Source: Amoebidium appalachense
Taxonomy: Eukaryota > Ichthyosporea
Length of the DNA stretch: 64,000 bases
Direction: 5' to 3'
Assembly: GCA_963693365.1 (NCBI GenBank)
Contig: CAVNZM010000005.1
Coordinates: forward strand, 11,284,001-11,348,000
A model generated the notes under the pieces. The model did not search any database. It had not been told where the DNA came from and saw nothing but the letters and a program-made list of their open reading frames with translations. This document shows, piece by piece, positions 1 through 25,386 of this stretch (position 1 is the first letter of the stretch; every line of letters begins with the position of its first letter). Both the position numbers and the translations under genes were made by a program.

Positions 1-1079
1 AAATCTAACACACACCCAAAAAGGCAGTTGGATGTCGTTCGTGTATTGTTGTTTAGTTGCGTTGGAACGACGATAGGGACACCCAGTTATAGGTAAAAGC
101 AGTAGCCAGGTCTTGGCTACTTACAGAAACAACGAAGGGACACCCAACGTTTCCGATTGTTCCACGGAACACTTGCAAGTGTATTTTTTTGCCGGCACGT
201 CCCCTTTGCACAGTTACGTTCATGCATACAGTGTGTAAAATTTTGCATACAGTACCTATGTACAACCTACGCTGCCCATACCATTACTTAGAGTTTGGGG
301 AAGGTGTGTAAATCTGTCCTCTAAGAGCACTAGTGGTGGGTCTTCTCGGGGCAACAACTCTGTGTGTGTGTGCACAACACAGCACCAGTTCACAGCACCT
401 GCATGTCATCATGACTTCCAGTAGCTGTGTAATGTGCGTAGCCAGCAGATGACTGGCGTTTGGACTGGCTGCACTGCTTTGGTTGGATGAATAAATCTGG
501 CCCAGCCATGGTGAAAATTTCGAACCATGCTGCCTTTTCGAACCCTTTCGCAGGGCTGCCCAGGCAGGCGCAGGCCTGGGTGGGAGGTTTGAGCTCGTGA
601 GAGGAGAGAGCCGAGAGTGCATTATTTTTTTTTGGTGCTGCATGGAATGTAGAGCTGCGCATACATTACGTACCAAAATAGCCATGGTGCCGCCTTCTGT
701 GTGTTTTCACCGGGCACCATGCAACGTCCCACCTATGCTGCACAACGGTCTCCATTCACGTGAAACGAGGAGCCTCAAACTATCATTTCACTCTAAGAGG
801 TGCACGTGAAGTTGGAGAACCTCTTTCATAAATTTGTTAAGCATGCATGCTTACGTATACGCGTGTTACGGTGTTGTTTCGGAATGGTACCAACAACTAA
901 CACATGAGTACCTACTAGTAGCCGTTTCTCATCAGATTTTGAGACTCCTGTGCAAGCAAGAATTATTGGGCTTTTGAGTAGAATAAAACTCACGAATTTT
1001 TTCTAGGAACTCTAAACACATATGCGAGCATATGCTAAGGCCCAGTGGTGAGAAGTGGACGAAAAACGCCAACACCACA
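1..1079. other. Left-edge spacer, no gene recognised
   Basis: I see no domain, splice-linked exon or RNA gene here. Short open frames occur on both strands but none resembles a protein family. The stretch next to 1080 would be the 3' flank of the minus-strand gene that follows. Unlike most of the window it is nearly free of C/G runs and long CA arrays. Confidence 0.5.
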
Positions 1080-2021
1080 TTACAACAGTCGCACTTCAAA
1101 TGGTCCTTTTGCAGTTGAAGGATCCACCACTGTTCCCCTCTGCACTATTACAGCCTTTCCCGCTGCCACCAACCTCCGTGCTGCCCTTCTAGCAGGTTCT
1201 CTTAGACCTCCCATCCCTTCTGGGTCGAGGATTCTCTCTGCCTCAGTCGGGCGCACCCCACAGTTTGCTGGTCGCTTGGCCAAAAGATTTAGGAGAGCCT
1301 CTTCCAGAGCATGATCTGTGCTAGTTAGACCCGCAGACCTGCACGAGTGGGAGCAGTACTTGATACTGTCCCACGTGGTTGCCCATTTACGCCGCCATGT
1401 TATGCGCCGACCGCACCTGAAGCATGTCTTGTCGGCTCTTGTTTGTGCTCCTTTGACAGACATACGTGTATCTTTTGTCGTTAAGGTAATGTTGTTCTTT
1501 TTCGCTTTGGAGTGACTAACATCATTATCGGGATTGAAGTTTGCCTCATCTTCAGAAGTCGACTCCCTTCGCTTTCCCCTGCGTGGTGTGCTTTTTTCCT
1601 TCACGGTGCTTTCACCTTTCAACCGAGGCTCGTTGTTTTTACTTGCGCCAAATCGGTCTCGGTTGCTTCGTATGTGGTCGTTTTCGTGGGGAAGTTTGGT
1701 GCACTCTTTTCTGTCCACTTTTGCTGGCCTATCAACGGCTGCGAGTACAGCCGGGGTTCGTGAACTCGAAACTAGAGGACTAATAGAAAAGGAGGGTTTG
1801 AGCTCACTCGAACGAGTCACTTCACTCGAGGATGAAAGAGAGCGAAATCTAGCGAGCCTGTTTGCTTTGTTTAGCATAACGGTACTAGCTAAGGGTACGT
1901 GGACGCTACGAACCATGGACTGAAGATGTCCACACGAGTGCAACCAAAGGCTCATGCTGGCAATAGAACAAAACATGTTGCCTGGTTGGGTATGTGCACT
2001 CTGGTACCACGGGGGTATCAT
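1080..2021 (-). CDS. DUF2256-DUF3253 fusion protein
   Basis: One uninterrupted frame of 313 codons from an ATG at 2021 to a TAA at 1080-1082. Later ATGs are possible starts, because the first 60 or so residues show no conserved feature. Residues about 70-195 are Ser/Lys/Arg-rich and look disordered. Residues about 199-230 form a DUF2256 zinc-binding module: CFRCGRR, then TWRRKW, then KYCSHSCR, giving the four cysteines of the family in the right order. Residues about 237-312 match DUF3253, a winged-helix-like fold, with the typical AERI, EPARRAARRLVAAG and QRG...VDP segments. Both domains are best known as small bacterial proteins of unknown function and are also found joined in bacteria and algae. 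Their biochemical role is not established. The gene is intronless, unlike its right-hand neighbours, which may point to acquisition from bacteria or an organelle. Domain calls are firm; the start codon is not. Confidence 0.8.
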   Translation of the reverse strand: MIPPWYQSAHTQPGNMFCSIASMSLWLHSCGHLQSMVRSVHVPLASTVMLNKANRLARFRSLSSSSEVTRSSELKPSFSISPLVSSSRTPAVLAAVDRPAKVDRKECTKLPHENDHIRSNRDRFGASKNNEPRLKGESTVKEKSTPRRGKRRESTSEDEANFNPDNDVSHSKAKKNNITLTTKDTRMSVKGAQTRADKTCFRCGRRITWRRKWATTWDSIKYCSHSCRSAGLTSTDHALEEALLNLLAKRPANCGVRPTEAERILDPEGMGGLREPARRAARRLVAAGKAVIVQRGTVVDPSTAKGPFEVRLL

Positions 2022-2555
2022 ACAACTGACATAAACAAAATCAATAAACACATCTGGCCTCGGAAAGTAACCTTATGTAGCCTACGTGTCCGGCCACCTC
2101 AGCAGCACCTCGCGGCTGGGCAGCTGGCAGCAGCTGGCCTGGCCGCCTGTGGCTGGTCACACCTCTCAGACACACCCTCTCAGTTACGTTCTTGCGACAT
2201 TCTTCCGCTCTTCCAGCCAATCATATACATCTAAGCTTAGACGACATACATTTCTTTGTGGTGCGATTAAAGCTAATCAAAATAGACGTTCTTGGCCCAA
2301 ATTTGGCAAGCTCGCGGCTTTGCCGACGCAGCAGCCGGCTGGTCTGTCTCAACAGGACCGCCGGGCAGGTGCTGGGCTTTACACACTATTTCAGGCGCGT
2401 ATCATATGCCATGATGGTCAGCGCTGAGCTGTGCTTGTTCAACCTTCGGCTAAGTTTCTTTGGATCTTCAAATGGTCGTCAGTGAAGTTGGAAAGTTGCA
2501 AACGCAAAACCGTACGAACAAGCGGCCGCAGGCAGTGCAGGGCTATCAAGACTCC

Positions 2556-2600
2556 ATGCATGACCCCTGGGCCTGGGCCCTGGGCCTGGGGTCCATGCAT
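2556..2600. repeat. 45-bp near-palindrome
   Basis: The arms ATGCATGACCCC (left) and GGGGTCCATGCAT (right) are reverse complements apart from one extra C. They enclose a GGGCCT-rich core that is itself partly self-complementary. It could form a hairpin or cruciform. No protein-coding context is evident. Confidence 0.7.
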
Positions 2601-3402
2601 ATGGCCGAACGACAATCACGGTTGGGGGGCAGCCTGCACGTGCACGGATGCGCGTCACAGTCAGAAGTGACGGGCTGCACGGTCCGGACTCCGTCATACT
2701 TGCCGCGTGCACTTGCCCGGAATTAGTTTTACACACACAGATATCCAGACATGCACTCTGCACATGGAAGCACATGCATATGCGTATACATGCGCATGAT
2801 GTGCTGCACACATACACGCCACCATGTCAGCGGACCCCTTTATGTCCATACACATGCACACATACCGCTACGGATACACATGTGCAGACATGACGTGCAC
2901 ACACACACACACACACCGGGCAAGCGAAAAGAACACCCGCTGTGGTATATAGTTGCCACACGCCCATGCGATGCGGCCTCCACCTTCGCCCACATGCCCA
3001 TGCGATGGTGCCTGTACCCACACACACACACACACACACATAAACACACACACACGCCACGCTATACTTTGCATAACGTAAAATACAAATGCTATGAAGT
3101 ACATACATGTCCGCAACGTGGCAAACAGGCACAAGCTGCTCGTGGTCCTGCGCAGCAAAGATTCGGTGAGACAATTCGCTGATGGAGTTAACGAACTCGA
3201 TGTGCATCTTTGAGAGCGAATTGCTCTGCTTTGTGTTTTTTAAGTAAAACAGGCGAATAATTCTATTTCATACTTTTGTATGGGCGTGTGCAATTATTAC
3301 CACAGTACACGTAAGATCATTGTAAGGTCATCAGCAGTACATTCATGCCCTTTTGTGCCGTAGGTGTGACCTTCGCCTCAAAGCACTCAGCCAATGCTAT
3401 GA

Positions 3403-3558
3403 TGACCTCATCACGTGCGTTTGGTGAGTTCCTCATTACGTCATCCCGTGCTAGCCTCAACCTATGACTTCATCAGGTCTTCATTATTTATATTGAAACG
3501 AATCAAAAACGTCTGTTTTGTGGCTACCTGACGTAGACTACTCCGCATGCATACGTCA
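3403..3558. promoter_or_regulatory. Cluster of CRE/ATF-like sites upstream of CIAPIN1
   Basis: Four sites close to the bZIP consensus TGACGTCA lie 135-290 bp before the CIAPIN1 start codon: TGACCTCA at 3403-3410, TTACGTCA at 3436-3443, TGACTTCA at 3465-3472 and TACGTCA at 3552-3558. The first three are about 30 bp apart. This is a motif observation; binding is inferred from the known bZIP consensus only. Confidence 0.4.
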
Positions 3559-3692
3559 TGAGATCTTAGCTGTGACACAGAAGTGAAGTCCAGCTTTTCC
3601 GGAACAGAGCAGGCAAGCAGACAGACAGACAGCGAGTTCAAGTTGATCAAGTAAATTTCAAATACTACGTTCGAAAGTCAGCATACCCAAAC

Positions 3693-3760
3693 ATGGCCAA
3701 CTACGTTTCTAACGGTCAGGCTGTGCTGCTGGTCGGCAACCCTGCCGTCTTATCTGCGTA

Positions 3761-3810
<50 letters not shown>

Positions 3811-4210
3811 CCCCGTCCCCCCGCCTCCCCTCCCCTCCTTCCCCCTCCCCTCACCCCCCTCCCCCCCTCCCCTCCCCCCCCCCCCTTATCCCCCTTGCAG
3901 CCGCTCATTACCATTCAACTTTTGGTGGCAACTCCTTTCCATCCTCTTCTCTCTTTTCCCCCTTACTTCGGCCCTCTTTCAACGTTCTGAACATCACAGC
4001 ACCAAGCGGCGTACCTGTTGCTCTGGAAAAGACCCAGTTGCTTGCACAGATATCCCTGGTTTTAAGAATGGTTGAATACATCCTCGCCCGCTCATGTCGC
4101 TCTCTCTCCTTCTGTGCATGCGTGCGTGTGTGTGTGCGCATGTGTGCGTGTGTGTGTGCGTGTGTGTGTGTACAGAGCGGGTATGTCTGAGTGTGCGGTG
4201 CGGTAGTCTG

Positions 4211-4264
<54 letters not shown>

Positions 4265-4648
4265 TGTGTGTGTGCCTCTGTTAGTACATTTGTGTGCTTG
4301 TGCGTGCGCGTGGCCGAGGGTGTACACGGGCGTGTGCGCGCGTGATCGCGGGCGGAGAAGCAGTTACAGGGATAATGGGCATAACACAAGACTTCTTGGC
4401 CCAAAATGTGTGCGAGTGGGTTCTGGGGAATGATTACATACAGACCTGTCTGATTTCCCCCCCCCCCCCCCCCCCCCCCCTGGCCTGCTCTCCTTTCGTT
4501 CTTTCCAGAGCCATTATGGATGCTGTGACACAGCTGAAGGCGCAGACGGGGGAGGGAGGAAAGGTCATGCTTGAGCAGCTGGACAGACTGGGCCAGGGTG
4601 GGTGGCCTGTGTTTGGCTCTCACACACACACACACATACACACACACA

Positions 4649-4714
<66 letters not shown>

Positions 4715-5355
4715 TACACACACACACCTCCGTCACGTGCATGTGAGCATGCACACAACGCACAAGCATGTATACTTTCACATAAAGATATAGCTGCACA
4801 CATTATATCCTTACCCAAGCACTATTGTGAACGCACTTACTCACGCGTACAAGCCAGGGCGTAGCCAAACATACACACAACCACTCACACATATGCGAGC
4901 GCCCGCACACGCATACTTGCACACGCTCGCGTGCGTACACACGCACACGCACATAAGTGTGCGCGTGCACATGCTCACACATGCTTGCTGGGCGTGCACG
5001 TGGCCACATACACACACACACACACACACACACAGACAGACGCACTATCACACACGCACACTTGTTAGAGTGGAGTCACGTACACACCAAGAAAAAAAAA
5101 CGAAAAGGTAATCATACCCCCTTCCCTTGAGCACACAAGCCACACCCACACAGGCTCACCCATATACCACGCGCCTTGCCACACTCGTGCACGCGCACAC
5201 ACGCACATATGCGCGTGCACAGACAGTTATTTACAGACACGGAGAGAGAACACATTTCTTCACACACGCACGCACACACACACACACACACACATGTACA
5301 CACACACGCTCAAGCGCGCGCGCGCGAGCGCATACATACACACACACACACGCAT

Positions 5356-5387
<32 letters not shown>

Positions 5388-6632
5388 CCACCTTTTCTAT
5401 GTACACAATTACATAACAAAGAGGTACATTTCAAATTGTAGCCAAGACTAATGCGGTTGTATGCTGCAGTCAAGATGACGGGGTCCGGCTTTGACGTTAT
5501 TCTGTCCGGCTACCTGCCCCCTGCTGCATTCACCCACACCGATGCTCACTTTGCAGAGTTTGCACGCCTGCTCAAACCAAACGGTATGTAGTGTTCTTGG
5601 TGTTTCGGGGCACATGGGCGTTGGGATGGGCATGGTGATGTGTGTTCTGTATGTGTGTCGCAGCTGCTAAGGAGAATGATAGGATGTGTTGTGTGTGCGC
5701 GCATATTTGGGTGTGTGTGTGCGTGCGTGCGTGCCTGTGCTCGTGTGCGCATGCGTGAGCATGCATGCGAATAATAGGTTTGGTATGGTAGTGGGACTAG
5801 CTATGGGGTTTTATCGAATCTGTTGTGCAAATTGGCTCACACCTCCCACCCCTTGTGTGTGCAGGTCGGCTGTATGTGAGGGAACCAGCCCTGCCGGCCA
5901 CATCAGTCACCATCTTTAGCCCCCAGAGGCCAAAGGTGAGTGGCCCTGATCTAAAGATAGATCTATTTTTAAACACGCACGCGCACAGGCGCGCACGCCC
6001 ACTATCCCCTCGTCTTGCCTCTGGCGGGCTACAGCCCGTGCCCTGGCCCGCTTCTTTTGCGTGATGCAGAATCTTCGTAGCTTTTGCAATGTGTGCCTTT
6101 TTTAGTCCCCCCCCCCCCCCCCCCCCCCCCGGGAGCCAAAAAAAAAAAAAAAAAAAAAAAAACTATCATAGGGATTCTGTGTGCTTGTTTCCACAGGTCT
6201 ACACCCATGGCTCTAGGTTATTTATCTCTGTCATATTCAAAGCGAACCCCCACCTCCGTCTCCTTCTTGCATTCCCGCTCAATCCTCTGAAGGTTTTTTA
6301 GAGAAAGTTGTGAAAGGGGCTGGGGAGGGGGTGGGGGTGGATATTTGCCGAGAAAACGATATGGGTATTGCTGGTAAGTTGTACTTATGGCATGAACAGA
6401 GGTAGGGCTATGATGTATGCACATGCTCCATGGGTATTGGTAGGCGAGCAACACGGTGTGTCTGACTACTACTACAACCCCCCCCCCCCCCCCCCCTCCC
6501 CCCCCCTCCTCCCCCCCCCCCCCCCCCCCCGCCCGGAAAAAAAAAGGACATGCATGCGCGCACGCACACGAACATGCGCACCCGTACACTTACAGATACA
6601 CACACAGAGAGACACAACACACACGTGCAGGT

Positions 6633-6708
<76 letters not shown>

Positions 6709-7126
6709 AGCAGATTGGGTCTGCCCTCAAGCTGTCCGGGTTCGTCAACGTGGCAGTTGCTGAAGTGGCAGGTAGGCCTAAATGAGCATTGATTGAATGG
6801 ATGTTTTGATATATCTGGGGTTTAAAAGAGTGGAGAAGATGTGTGATGGTGTGTGGTTGTGTGTGTGTGTTTGCAAGGGTTAAAGGTTAAGAAGGCAGTT
6901 GTAGTTTGTTAAATGGGGCTTTTGGTCGCCAAAGTTTGCCATGTTAAGTGACTGCAGGCGGTATTTCGAACTTAGATTGATATGTAGAGACCGGCAATCT
7001 TAGCTAACCGAGATCCGCGTAATCCAAAATCCATGATACTTGTATGGTTGTGCCTGTTTGTACCGTGTATGTGGTGTTGCCGTGGGGGTTCAGTAGCTTC
7101 TTTCTTTTCCCTTTTTTTTTTTTTTT

Positions 7127-7157
<31 letters not shown>

Positions 7158-7351
7158 GGAGGGGGGGGGGGAATGGGTGTTACAATGGTGGTTATAGTGT
7201 TTGTCTGAAATTTAACATGTGCTGATGTCCCTTTGCAGCACTCACCCCCACAGAGGCCAGTGACATTGCGGCCCACCTGCAGGCCACACGTACGGCCCTG
7301 CCCTCTACGGCTGCAGACACATTGGCAGCAATCACCTTCGTCGAGGTATTC

Positions 7352-7388
<37 letters not shown>

Positions 7389-8058
7389 CCTCTGCTTATG
7401 ACGCATACTGTGCACATTGCTGATGTTGCATACTTGAATGTTTGCCTTTGCATGTGTCCTGCACCATGCTTCTCGTCGTGTATGTGTACTTCGTACTGTG
7501 TTCCGCATTCAAAGCCCCCCTGTATTCTTTCATAGGTGTCCTTTCAGGACAGACCACTGTGTGGAGACATCTTTACTTCCATGCAACCGGGCATGGTTGC
7601 TCTGTGTCGTGCATCTGTAAGCACATACGCGTTTTTCGCTGCACTGCATTAGTTTGCACACACATCTTCACCGTTTTGCTCACCTTGCTTGCATAAGCAA
7701 CCCTGCTCGTCTTTGATCAAGACGGGCTGACCCACCCAAGTTCAGTTGATGCTGCTGTCTGAGTTGGAGCGTCGTATATACGCGGGCTAAGGGGTCGAAA
7801 CTCAGACGCAATTGATGACTTGGGCCCTCCTTGAGGATGGGCTCTGCTTATGACGCATACTGTGCGCATGGCTGATGTTGCATACTTGAATGTTTGCCTT
7901 TGCATGTGTCCTGCACCATGCTTCTCATCGTGTATGCGTACTTCGTACCGTGTTCCGCATTCAACCCCCCCCCCCCCCCCCCCCCCTTTTTGTTTTCCTT
8001 GCTCGGTTGAATGTGTTGGCCTCAACATGCGAAGATGCACATGCATGTGCACATGCTA

Positions 8059-8094
<36 letters not shown>

Positions 8095-9883
8095 ACAGAC
8101 CTGCTCACTCAATGGTACACACAGACAGGGACATGAACACTTGAACACACACAAACACACTTTTACACACACACACGGGCGCAGGGGCACATACACACAC
8201 ACTTGTACTTACACATAAACATACCCACGGCTCATGAACACTTCTTCATTCTGCTCTAATCACGGGTAGAGGGGTGTACATTTGTTCTTGTATGCGTGCA
8301 CACATATATGAATGTTCTTGGCTGGGTGGGTAGTTGACGGGTTTGTGTAGGTTTGGAAGGGGGAGAGGGGGGGGGGGGGGGGGGGGGAGGGGGGGGGGGA
8401 GGCCGAGGAGGGCGGGGAAAGAGGATGAAGGGCTCGAACGTCTTCGAGTTTTTTAATCGAGACTACCGGATGGCGGGAGAAAAAATTGCCTATAAGAGCT
8501 GAATAGAATGGTGCTAGTGCATGCAGATTGTGATTGGTGGGTTGTCATGTGGTGCACCTCATGGTGTGTTTGGCTTGCGAGGGCTTAACAAACCTCTTCC
8601 CATCCATTCCACCCCCCTCCCCCTCTCCCTCTCCCCTCCCCCCAAACACATACACACAACACACACGCGAGGAATACGAAAAACGCACCTACGTGCATGG
8701 GCGCGCGCACACACACACGCACACACTCACACACCCACACACCCACACACCCACACCCACCCACACACCCACACACACACAAAATATCAGGCCCAAGCGG
8801 CTAAGCCCGCCTACGAGTTGGGTGCTGCTGCCTCCCTCCCCCTCTCTTTGAAGAAGAAGGCTGGTATGTGGAAAGTTGAGTTTACTGTGTGTAGACTCGG
8901 GTGTGCATGTGTTATGCAGTTCATCAGTATCTCAGTATGTCCAAAATCAACATTTTCGTGCCTACAATTCTTACACTGACTTTGTGCGCCAACTATTAGT
9001 TATTTGTCGTCGTATGATTGGCCAGCAATGGTGCAATCTTTTTTTTTAAGGAGTTTTTGCTTCGCTTAGATAATGACTGTTAGAGTCAAGCTGCCAGTCA
9101 GTCGTATTGGAAAGGCCTGCCTTGTGCCAGTTGGTGCACAAAATCAGTGCAAGTATTATAGTTGTTGTCATTGTGCGTGCTGGCATATATAAGGGGAGCG
9201 AGGATTTTACAGGGAAGGAATGATTCCGGGCATTCTCTAGTGGTTTTTGTTAATGGTGTGGTGTTCTGACTGAGGGGTGTTTGCAGCTGCACCAGCCAAG
9301 CCAAGTGCCCAGGCAGCATCTGTTTGGAAGGTGGGTGTGTGTACGTGTGGGTGTGTGTATGTGTGTGTGGGGAGAGGGGGGGGGGGGGGGGGAGGAGGGA
9401 TGTGTGTGTACGTGTGCGTGTGCGTGTGGGTGTGTGCGCGTGCATGTATCACTGTCGGTGAGGGTGTGAGTGTAGGTGTGGTTGTAAATGTGTGCCCTTG
9501 CATCTGTGTGCGATGTGTGTGTGTGTTGAGGGTATGAGAGGAAGGGGGGAGGCCGAATCAGGCTATAGTCATACAAATCAGAAATTATGGCTTCCTTCGT
9601 GTGTGTGTTTTTTTTTGGGGGGGGGGGGGGGGGAAGGGGTATGGGGAGAAGGGGGGGGGGGGAGGGGGGGAGGTTTGGTACGTTATGTAACATATGTGAT
9701 GATACTGATATGTTGGTGTATGCAGGTTGCAGCGACTGACTTTGGCGATGACGATGAGATGTTTGATGACAGTGAGCTGCTGGATGAGGAGGACCTGAAG
9801 AAGCCTGACCCTGAGTCTCTGAGTATGTGCTTGTGTTAGAGCACACACATATGCACAGGCACACACATGCACACACAAACACA

Positions 9884-9917
<34 letters not shown>

Positions 9918-9955
9918 CACAGGCACACACATGCACACACACACACACAAACACA

Positions 9956-9989
<34 letters not shown>

Positions 9990-10672
9990 CACACTCGCGC
10001 ATGTCTACACATGCACGCTGGCATACACAACACACGCGCGCGCATACGCTCACGCACACACACATGCGGGCGTGCACACGCGCACGCGACCATGAGCACA
10101 CACACATGCATGTGCAGACACATGCGCACAAGCACACGTGTGCGGGCGCAAGCACACACACACAACACATGCATGCGCGCGCGCACACACACACACACAT
10201 ACACGTATGTACGTATGTGCGCGCACACAATGAATGTGTGCGTACGTTTTCCTCACAGGACGTTTGTTTGAGTCGCAACGTGTTTGTGGGTGTTTACATC
10301 ATGGATTATGCACTTGCTCTTTGGCAATACCCCCCCCCCCCCCCCCCCCCCCCCCCCTGCCCCCCCTTTTCCCCTTTTATAAATATCGAACCAGTGTTTC
10401 TGTTCTGTGCTGTCTTTAGCTAATCTGCCTTCCGTATCTCCCATTAGTTCTAATATTAATTGGCAACCTCAAACCCTGAGTACAGTCGAGAAACAAGAGC
10501 ACCCGAGTCTAACGTTTTGTTTTGTGCAGAGAGCGAGTGTGGGCCGGTCGAGCCGGGCAAGAAGAAGCGTGCCTGCAAGAACTGCACGTGTGGTTTGAAG
10601 GAGGCCGAGGAGGCGGACAAGTTTTTCAGCGCCCCGGCACCAACATCCTCCTGTGGCAACGTACGTGCTCCC

Positions 10673-10703
<31 letters not shown>

Positions 10704-10769
10704 CCCTTGCTGGCTGCTGTGCAGAACTGATTAGTATCAGTCTATGTTCCCTGTTGTGTTCTGTGCATT

Positions 10770-10803
<34 letters not shown>

Positions 10804-11579
10804 CCCCCCTCCCCCCCGTTTTGTTCTTGTCAGTTACTGGTTTCAAAATATCCTTTCTTTGGGCCTTTTTTGCTCGCTACGTTCATCCACGAATGTCCTC
10901 TGTTCAGGGTTTTGGTGGGCCGCTTCTCCCATAATGTGCTGTTTGCCTACTTGGTGCCTGTGCACGGGGTATTGGTGTGTTTTGGTTGGTGGAGATTCAT
11001 AGGCTCTGTGGTGTGTAGAATCACAAACTCGGTGCCTGCATAAGCTGTGCCTGCAGTGTCTTTTTTCTCGGCTGCTTGAGGAGGACATTATAGTCCCATG
11101 ATCGAGTGGTTGGTTCGCTGCAGTCGTGTATTGACATATACGGGAAAATTCATTTTGGTTTTTGGCCTCTGATTTCATGATAAAGGAGAAGGAGAGGGTG
11201 AGTCTGATGTTGCGATATCAGCACGTAATTGTGGAAATGGATTATGTGGGAGGGAGTATCTACTGTACTCTAGGGTTTTGTACCGGTTTGGAATGGTGGG
11301 TGGTACATTCAACAAAATGAAACTGATTTCTCCCCTCCTTCCCCCCCCCCCCCCCCCCCCACCCCCCTCTCTCTATTCACACACACGCGCGCGCGCGCGC
11401 GCACGCACGTGGATTTCCCCATCCACTGATACACATGCACGCACGTGCCCACTCTCAAACAACAGTGTTACCTGGGTGATGCGTTCCGCTGTGCAACCTG
11501 CCCATATTTGGGCATGCCAGCGTTCAAGCCTGGTGAGACGGTCAAGCTCACAAACAGGCAGCTCAAGGGGGACCTCTAG
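3693..11579 (+). CDS. CIAPIN1: Anamorsin, cytosolic Fe-S cluster assembly factor
   Basis: Eleven exons: 3693-3757, 4509-4597, 5470-5583, 5865-5935, 6708-6771, 7239-7345, 8791-8863, 9287-9330, 9726-9822, 10530-10660, 11466-11579. All have GT-AG borders and phases that join without a stop, giving about 322 residues (human protein 312). Exons 1-6 encode the N-terminal methyltransferase-like domain ([26 protein letters not shown]). Exon 9 has the linker motif [13 protein letters not shown]. Exon 10 carries the [2Fe-2S] cysteines, C-x11-C-x2-C-x-C around ACKNCTCGL. Exons 10-11 carry the twin CX2C motif [15 protein letters not shown] followed by [12 protein letters not shown]. The family (Dre2 in yeast) takes electrons from the diflavin reductase NDOR1/Tah18 for cytosolic Fe-S protein maturation. 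All eight cysteines are present, so the protein should be functional. Several introns begin with a C-run right after the donor, and intron 6 holds two copies of the C-tailed repeat described below. Identification is very secure; exon edges are hand-placed. Confidence 0.95.
7389..7530 (+). repeat. C-tailed dispersed element, tail module copy 1
   Basis: Starts directly after a C-run at GCTTATGACGCATACTGTGC and ends GTTCCGCATTCAA plus a shorter C-run. Nearly identical to the tail of the copy that begins about 300 bp later in the same CIAPIN1 intron. It lacks the upstream tRNA-like part. Confidence 0.8.
7686..7988 (+). mobile_element. C-tailed SINE-like element, full-length copy
   Basis: This is one of the two longest copies of the family. 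It begins with CATAAGCAACCCTGCTCGTC, including a hairpin CGTCTT-TGATC-AAGACG. A box-A-like TGTCTGAGTTGG at 7756-7767 and a box-B-like GGGTCGAAACTC at 7792-7803 follow, at the order and spacing of a tRNA-type pol III promoter. Next come TGAGGATGGGCTCTGCTTATG and a module of about 120 bp ending in GCATTCAA and a C-run. There is no coding capacity. It lies in CIAPIN1 intron 6. That it is a tRNA-derived SINE is my inference from the two boxes and the dispersed copies. Confidence 0.65.
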
Positions 11580-12338
11580 GGCTCTCTCCTAACGGCAATC
11601 TTGTAGCCACTTTGTTTTTCCGAGTTGAAATCTTGAGGGCACAAATACTAATTTGGACTGTGTGGTGTGATTCAACGGGCAGTGCCTGTGAAGATATGAG
11701 CAGCACCTGGCAGGCATAAGCTGGGCGGCTTGATATGATTAAATAAAATATGATTGTATAACAGAGCATCTATATGTTTCCTAGCTCCTAGTTTGCCCAG
11801 TTTGCCCACCCATTGCTGAGCACTTTGAACCAAGCTCCTTATCACCCAAGGAGGCCTTTGAACTTGGTACTGTAGCGCCATTCTGCGCGCCATTTTTTAG
11901 TTTATCCAATCAGGTCACGTTTTTTGTAATAGACGGTGCAAAAAGAGCCAATCATTGCCTACTTTGCCGCATTCCATCCGGTTTGCGCAATTCTTAATAT
12001 GCCCGACGAGCAACCGTTGATCCTGTTTACGTCATCTGCTTCGTTTTTTGCCAAAACTTTGAAAGCCTCAGAGGCGGTGGCGGCGGGACCGAGATCCCCT
12101 ACACTGACAAAATCAAGGTTCTACTCACTGTCGAATCTACACACTGTCGAATCTTTGCATCTGGCAGGCATGTAGGGTAGCCTGTCAAGTATTCAAATAG
12201 GACATTGACCGGGCACTAGCACTAGCTAGTTCACGTGTCAGTGGTGTGCGTTCGTTTGGCCGCTTGAGAGGTGGCGAACCTCCACTGGTAATTTGAATTT
12301 TGAGCACGGAGACCGGGATCTTCTAGGTAGTGGCTAAG
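11580..12338. other. Spacer between CIAPIN1 and the unknown gene
   Basis: Contains the presumed CIAPIN1 3' UTR and the promoter of the next plus-strand gene. It is ordinary mixed sequence with almost no simple repeats. The segment CTCACTGTCGAATCTACACACTGTCGAATC (12124-12153) is a short imperfect tandem. No gene seen. Confidence 0.5.
11742..11747 (+). terminator. Candidate poly(A) signal of CIAPIN1
   Basis: AATAAA lies about 160 bp after the CIAPIN1 stop codon, in an AT-rich stretch before the next spacer. It is a consensus match only. Confidence 0.4.
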
Positions 12339-25193
<12,855 letters not shown>

Positions 25194-25332
25194 TGAAAGT
25201 GTGCTTATTCAAAACACAGAACCAACCAACAAAACCTAACCCCCCCCCCCACCCTCGGAGCTGCCAAATGTGTTGTTTTCTGTTTTCTTCATATTAATTT
25301 CTTTTGGTGGTGGTGGTGGTCGTGGCGTGTGT

Positions 25333-25386
<54 letters not shown>

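Larger units (their letters stand above)
2022..3692. other. Divergent spacer between the DUF gene and CIAPIN1
   Basis: The two flanking genes point away from each other, so this spacer should hold both promoters. It contains a near-palindrome at 2556-2600, short CA arrays around 2907-3055 and a group of TGACGTCA-like sites at 3403-3558. I see no further coding exon that I can support. Confidence 0.5.

Noticed and set aside
7686-7845. A true tRNA gene in the SINE-like element
   Set aside because: Only the two promoter-like boxes fit; no cloverleaf with acceptor stem and anticodon arm could be folded around them.
7389-8060. Short frames repeated at several places ([18 protein letters not shown])
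   Set aside because: They are readings of the dispersed C-tailed element, not a repeated small protein.
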